From Treponema sp. (GTDB taxonomy: Bacteria; Spirochaetota; Spirochaetia; Treponematales; Breznakiellaceae), in contig JAITBO010000020.1 of NCBI GenBank assembly GCA_031283505.1, positions 1 through 8,574 of the forward strand: 8,574 bases of DNA, written 5' to 3'. The translations under genes were made by a program, and so were the position numbers. This document shows, in pieces, positions 5,182 through 8,574 of this stretch (positions within the stretch are counted from its first letter, which is position 1; the number at the start of each line of letters is the position of its first letter). The notes beneath the pieces are model-generated. The model was not told the origin of the DNA. It did no database searches and saw only the letters and a list, made by a program, of their open reading frames with translations.

Positions 5182-6196
5182 TGGACTCCCCCTCTCCGGC
5201 GTTACCGGCGACCGGGGCGGGACGGCGGCGCCCATTACGTATCCTGGCCCAGGTCCGGACAAAGGAGAATTCCCTGGTTCCCAAAAGTCCCTGGGGCCGG
5301 AACAGCATGATGAAGATCAAAATCAGGGGATAAATGAGGAGCCGGTAATCCTGAAGGAAGCGCAGGAATTCCTGGAGATAGGTCAAGACAAAAGCCGAAA
5401 GGATAGCCCCGGTCATGGACCCCATTCCTCCGAGGACCACGTAGATGAGGAAGTCTATGGACCTGAGAAACTGGGCTATATCGGGTTTGACAAAACCGAC
5501 CACCATGGCGTACAGGCACCCCCCCACGCCGGCAATGAAAGAAGCAACGACGAAACCTATCATCTTATAACGAAAGATGTTGATACCACAGGAATTGGCG
5601 GCGATTTCATCCTCCCGGCAGGCCATGATAGCCCTGCCGTAACTGGACCGGAGAAAATTTTGCAGCAAGGCAAGGACAATGATCAGAATGGTTATAACCA
5701 CCACAAAGGCCATTTCCCCGTTCAGCACCATGATGGTGGTAAACTGCCTCCCGTTGGGGCCGCCGGTCAGAGGTTTCAGGTTGATGAACACAACCCGGAT
5801 GATCTCGCCGAACCCGAGGGTAACGATAGCCAGGTAGTCCCCGGACAGCTTGAGTACCGGAAAACCGATAAGGAAACCCGCAAAAGTGGTAAGCACGATG
5901 CCGCACGCCGCAGCCAAAGGCAGGGGAAACCCCATATCCAGGTTGAAAAAAATGCAGGAATAGGCCCCTATAGCCAGAAAACCCGCCTGACCCAGGGAAA
6001 GCTGACCGGTTATTCCCACTATCATGTTGACCGACATGGCCATGATAGCGTAAACCCCGCCCATAGTGATAATGTGGGCTGTATAGGCATCCAGGATGCC
6101 TATTTTTATCAACAGAAAGGGAAGAAGCACCGCAAGAATGCCCACCGCCGTCAAGAGAATCGTTGCGTGATAAGGCCGTTCATGACGTTCTGCCAT
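5174..6196 (-). CDS. livM: Branched-chain amino acid ABC transporter, permease LivM
   Basis: A membrane protein of 340 residues with about eight or nine hydrophobic helices, the first near 11-34. Family landmarks are GQLSLGQAGF (64-73), GDYLAIVTLGFGEIIR (119-134), GRAIMACREDEIAANSCG (187-204), VLGGMGSMTGA (254-264) and FRPQGLLG (299-306). It lacks the long N-terminal extension of E. coli LivM, as many LivM proteins do. After the last helix there is a basic, Arg-rich tail (about 314-330), probably cytoplasmic. It forms the inner-membrane channel with LivH. It starts 2 nt after the livH stop, with AAAGG 7 bases before the ATG, and its end overlaps livG by 8 nt. Confidence 0.94.
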   Translation of the reverse strand: MAERHERPYHATILLTAVGILAVLLPFLLIKIGILDAYTAHIITMGGVYAIMAMSVNMIVGITGQLSLGQAGFLAIGAYSCIFFNLDMGFPLPLAAACGIVLTTFAGFLIGFPVLKLSGDYLAIVTLGFGEIIRVVFINLKPLTGGPNGRQFTTIMVLNGEMAFVVVITILIIVLALLQNFLRSSYGRAIMACREDEIAANSCGINIFRYKMIGFVVASFIAGVGGCLYAMVVGFVKPDIAQFLRSIDFLIYVVLGGMGSMTGAILSAFVLTYLQEFLRFLQDYRLLIYPLILIFIMLFRPQGLLGTREFSFVRTWARIRNGRRRPAPVAGNAGEGESND

Positions 6197-6198
6197 AT

Positions 6199-7089
6199 CT
6201 ATACCTTTATTTTGAGTTTTCTGCCGAGGATCCCCGTGGGTTTGATCAGCAAAACGATGATCAGTATGCTGAAAGAAATCGCGTCACTGTACTGACTGGA
6301 AATAAAGCCCTTGGTCAGCGTTTCCGCTATACCCAGAATAAAGCCCCCGAGCATGGCTCCGGGGATGGACCCTATGCCCCCCAAAACCGCCGCCACAAAT
6401 GCCTTGAGGCCGGGCATCATACCCATCAGAGGGTTCACCTGGGGATAGGCCGAAGCGTAGAGTACGCCTCCTGCCGCAGCCAGGACGGATCCCAGGGCAA
6501 AAGTAAAGGCGATGATCCCGTTTACCGAAATCCCCATAAGGCTCGCGGCGCTCTGATCAAAGGAAACCGCCCGCATAGCCTTGCCCCGCCTGGTGTAATT
6601 CACCAGCAAATTCAGGGCCAGCATGAGGAGAGCCGAAAGGAATATCACAATCAACTGAATATTGGAGATTGAAAGGCGGCCCCCCAAGTCTATATTGACC
6701 ACCGCAGGCCGGGGAAACTGGCGGGGATTCGGGCCTATAAAGGGAAGAACCCTGGCGCCGTTTTCCAAAATCAGGCTTACCGCGATAGCGGTGATCAGAG
6801 AATTAAGACGCGGCGCGGAACGCAGGGGCCGGTACGCCAGGCGTTCTATGACAATTCCGAAAAAAGCGCAGATCAGGGCCGAAACAATGAAAGCCGCAAG
6901 CATCCCCGCAGGTCCCGCGCCTATTGCGCCCAAGACAAAAAAAGCCGCATACGCCCCCACCATCAGAATATCCCCATGGGCAAAATTGATGAGCAACACT
7001 ATCCCGTAAACCATGGTATATCCCAAGGCTATGAGAGCGTAAATAGAACCTAAGGAAATGCCGTTAATAAGCTGTTGTAAGAATATCAT
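6199..7089 (-). CDS. livH: Branched-chain amino acid ABC transporter, permease LivH
   Basis: A membrane protein of 296 residues with about eight hydrophobic segments, similar in size to E. coli LivH. Family landmarks are LINGISLGSIYALIALGYTM (7-26), INFAHGD (34-40), TRRGKAMRAVSFDQSAASLM (166-185), VLGGIGSIPGAMLGG (235-249) and IKPTGILG (282-289). It pairs with LivM to form the translocation channel. The chosen ATG gives the expected short N-terminus before LINGISLGS. The only nearby ribosome-binding-like sequence is AGGG one base before the ATG, so initiation may depend on coupling to a 6-codon frame that ends in an ATGA overlap at 7086-7089. Confidence 0.94.
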   Translation of the reverse strand: MIFLQQLINGISLGSIYALIALGYTMVYGIVLLINFAHGDILMVGAYAAFFVLGAIGAGPAGMLAAFIVSALICAFFGIVIERLAYRPLRSAPRLNSLITAIAVSLILENGARVLPFIGPNPRQFPRPAVVNIDLGGRLSISNIQLIVIFLSALLMLALNLLVNYTRRGKAMRAVSFDQSAASLMGISVNGIIAFTFALGSVLAAAGGVLYASAYPQVNPLMGMMPGLKAFVAAVLGGIGSIPGAMLGGFILGIAETLTKGFISSQYSDAISFSILIIVLLIKPTGILGRKLKIKV

Positions 7090-7114
7090 ACCCTGACCGT
7101 CCCCATAACTATGT

Positions 7115-7147
7115 CAACCTACCCCGCTCAAACGGCAGGGTAGGCTG
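7115..7147 (-). promoter_or_regulatory. Hairpin between livK and livH
   Basis: The 80-nt gap between livK and livH contains a 13-bp stem, 7135-7147 with 7115-7127, around a 7-nt loop. In minus-strand RNA every position pairs, two of them as G-U. It is not followed by a T-tract, so full termination is unlikely. A hairpin here is known in other binding-protein operons to protect the upstream mRNA from 3' decay or reduce readthrough, which would make LivK more abundant than the membrane subunits. That role is inferred. Confidence 0.6.
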
Positions 7148-7169
7148 TCCTCACACGGTTCCGGTTCCC

Positions 7170-8306
7170 TTATTTGGGATTAACGGTAGTTTTGTAAGCG
7201 TTGGCCAGTTTACCGTCTTTACGGACGATTTCAAGAATAGCCGCGCCTTTGATCGGATCGCGGTTCGCGTCAAACCGGATGTTGCCGGTAACATAGGGGC
7301 CGTTGAGCTTCGCCATGGCGCCCTTAACAACGGACGTGTCAAAAGTTCCGGCGGCTTTAATCCCGTCGGCCACCAGCATCATGGTGTCATAACCAAGGGC
7401 GGAGAACTGGGAAGCAGGCTTGTTGAATTTGGCGGTAAAAGCCTTGACAAAAGCCTGACCCCTGGGGTCTGTGGTATCCGCCGCAAAGCCCGCCGACCAG
7501 AAGCCGTTGAGAACCTCGTCGCCGGCGTTGTCAATAAGGCCGTCCCAGCCGTCTCCGCCTACCAGGGCGCAGGTGATTCCCTGAGCGCGGAGCTGCTTCG
7601 CCTGGAGAGCCACGTCGTTGTAGTAATTAGGAAGGTACACCACTTCAGGATTGGCGGCCTTAATGCGGGTAACCTGGGCATTAAAGTCAACATCCCCGCT
7701 CTGATAGGCTTCGTCGGCCACGACCTGGCCGCCTATAGCCTTGAACTGATTACGGAAAGATTCGGCCAACCCGGTGTTATAATCCGCCCCGGCATCGTAA
7801 AGGATAGCCGCCCGGTGAGCGCCCAGAGTGTCAAAGGCGAAATCGGCGCCGACTACGCCCTGGAAAGGATCGATGAAACAAGTCCGGAAGATGTAATCCC
7901 CGACCCTGGTGACCGCCGTATTGGTGGCCGAAGGGGAGATGAGGATCACCTTGCCTTGCTGGGCAAGGGCGGTCATAGACTGGGTAGCCCCGGAAGTGCT
8001 GGAACCGAGGACATAGGCAACTTTATCCCTGGTGGTCAACTTGGTAAAAGCGTTGACCGATTTCTCGGCGTTGCCCTCGTCATCTTCGGCAATCAGGGTC
8101 AGCTTCTTACCCAAAAGCCCGCCCGCCGCATTGATCTCGTCAATAGCCAGCAAGATCCCATCCCTGGACTCGTTCCCATAGAAAGCGACCTGGCCGGAAA
8201 GGGGGAAAACCGCGCCTATTGCAACGGTATCAGAAGCCTGGCCGCCAGCGGCAAAGGCCATGGACGCGGCACAACAGAGCGCCAAAACCACTAACAATTT
8301 CTTCAT
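7170..8306 (-). CDS. livK: Branched-chain/hydrophobic amino acid ABC transporter, periplasmic binding protein
   Basis: A protein of 378 residues of the type I periplasmic binding fold (LivJ/LivK, Peripla_BP_6). Residues 1-19 are a signal peptide (MKK, then a hydrophobic core, AFA before the likely cut after Ala19). Two cysteines at 11-12 lack a standard lipobox (ALCC), although spirochaete lipoboxes are loose, so a lipoprotein is possible. Family features are IGAVFPLSGQVAFYG (30-44), AIDEINAAGG (54-63), the GSSTSGATQ loop (101-109), SPSATNT (124-130), YDAGADYNTGLAESF (170-184) and GGDGWDG (250-256). The first two loops correspond to the ligand backbone-binding area of LIV-binding proteins. 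The exact substrate cannot be read from sequence: Leu, Ile and Val are likely, but other amino acids or amides occur in this family. GGAGGAG five bases before the ATG makes this a strong start. It is the first gene of the operon. Confidence 0.93.
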   Translation of the reverse strand: MKKLLVVLALCCAASMAFAAGGQASDTVAIGAVFPLSGQVAFYGNESRDGILLAIDEINAAGGLLGKKLTLIAEDDEGNAEKSVNAFTKLTTRDKVAYVLGSSTSGATQSMTALAQQGKVILISPSATNTAVTRVGDYIFRTCFIDPFQGVVGADFAFDTLGAHRAAILYDAGADYNTGLAESFRNQFKAIGGQVVADEAYQSGDVDFNAQVTRIKAANPEVVYLPNYYNDVALQAKQLRAQGITCALVGGDGWDGLIDNAGDEVLNGFWSAGFAADTTDPRGQAFVKAFTAKFNKPASQFSALGYDTMMLVADGIKAAGTFDTSVVKGAMAKLNGPYVTGNIRFDANRDPIKGAAILEIVRKDGKLANAYKTTVNPK

Positions 8307-8338
8307 AACAACTCCTCCATTTGTATTTTCTAAAAGGT

Positions 8339-8367
8339 ATTTTACGCATATTTATACAGAATGTCTA
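8339..8367 (-). promoter_or_regulatory. Probable promoter of the liv operon
   Basis: On the minus strand TAGACA (8367-8362) is followed after exactly 17 bp by TAAAAT (8344-8339), each matching the sigma-70 consensus at five of six positions. Transcription would begin near 8331, leaving a leader of about 25 nt that carries the GGAGGAG ribosome binding site (8318-8312). I see no attenuator or riboswitch in such a short leader. The insertion-sequence-like repeats begin about 10 bp upstream of the -35 box. Confidence 0.5.
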
Positions 8368-8376
8368 GGCTACGCG

Positions 8377-8437
8377 TTGCCTCATTGAAAAAGTAACCCA
8401 AAAGAACCCTTGCCTCATTTTGAAAATGCTACCCAAA
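8377..8437. repeat. Tandem imperfect repeat, probable insertion-sequence end
   Basis: Two copies of a unit starting TTGCCTCATT, then GAAAA and ending ACCCAAA occur at 8377-8403 and 8410-8437, with a period of about 33 bp. Multiple short repeats of this TTGAAAA..ACCC kind at an element end resemble those of IS21-type insertion sequences, where they bind the transposase. A transposase-like reading frame starts just to the right, which supports the reading. The element's exact outer boundary is not evident. Confidence 0.5.
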
Positions 8438-8491
8438 TCAAGGCAGACTATCCGGAGCTAATAGTTCCCGATGGTCAAAATGGGGGTATCC

Positions 8492-8574
8492 ATGAGCGCA
8501 AAGCGAAACGTCATCGCCGGATACCGTTCCCGCTATCGGAATGCGGGCCGGAAAGAAATGGCGCCATTCTAAAC
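8492..8574 (+). pseudogene. Start of a transposase-like gene, apparently frameshifted, cut by the window end
   Basis: From the ATG at 8492 (GGGGG five bases before it; in-frame ATGs also at 8471 and 8480) the frame runs 26 codons, MSAKRNVIAGYRS then RYRNAGRKEM, and stops at 8570-8572. RYRNAGRKE resembles the N-terminus of integrase-core transposases I recall with RY.KASKKEKG.ILDEF. The expected continuation is found one frame over: bases 8560-8574 read G-A-I-L-N. This fits loss of one base near 8558-8562, or a sequencing error. The evidence is short and the family assignment tentative, but the adjacent insertion-end repeats agree. Confidence 0.4.

Noticed and set aside
4375..5262. A longer LivG starting at 5262
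   Set aside because: The extra 27 residues lie inside livM and do not fit the family. The ATG at 5181 has a ribosome binding site and a normal N-terminus.
4522..6672. Plus-strand frames of 169-262 codons opposite livG, livM and livH
   Set aside because: Low-complexity antisense readings of clearly identified transporter genes.
7815..8294. A 159-codon plus-strand frame opposite livK
   Set aside because: Antisense to a well-supported binding-protein gene, with no domain or start signal.

Overview
The window looks like a stretch of chromosome from a spirochaete, most likely a Treponema of the environmental or insect-gut kind. The main evidence is the plus-strand gene pair at 520-2662. A small secreted VWA-like protein is followed by a pallilysin-related, lipocalin-like protein, which is the gene order known from T. 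pallidum Tp0750-Tp0751. The moderately GC-rich coding sequence and repeat-rich intergenic DNA also fit. The species call is inference from remembered family features; no database was searched.

Layout, left to right: (1) 1-519 holds no convincing gene. It is crowded with consecutive inverted repeats (1-239), then a 114-bp MITE-like element (261-374), then a possible promoter. (2) 520-2662, plus strand, holds the two-gene unit described above. (3) 2663-2958 separates converging genes. It contains a 167-nt nested structured element (2675-2841), a perfect 19-bp inverted repeat (2847-2888) and a leftward extended -10 promoter candidate. (4) 2959-8306, minus strand, holds a complete branched-chain/hydrophobic amino acid (LIV/HAAT) ABC importer in the order livK-livH-livM-livG-livF, followed by a two-CBS plus ACT domain protein. 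(5) 8377-8574 has a tandem repeat typical of an insertion-sequence end and the start of a transposase-like reading frame that appears frameshifted at the window edge.

How the genes work together: LivK should capture the amino acid in the periplasm, LivH and LivM form the membrane channel, and LivG and LivF hydrolyse ATP. livH/livM are 2 nt apart, and livM/livG and livG/livF overlap by 8 nt each, so translation is probably coupled. A 13-bp hairpin between livK and livH probably helps keep the binding protein more abundant than the membrane parts. The CBS-ACT protein, with domains that sense adenine nucleotides and small ligands (often amino acids), follows livF by 68 nt and may link transport to metabolic state. 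A promoter for the whole operon is proposed at 8339-8367.

No system in the window is clearly new at the protein level. The most interesting unexplained parts are the nested RNA-like element at 2675-2841 with the adjacent perfect palindrome, the hairpin array at the left edge, and the pallilysin-like pair whose hallmark residues are partly missing.
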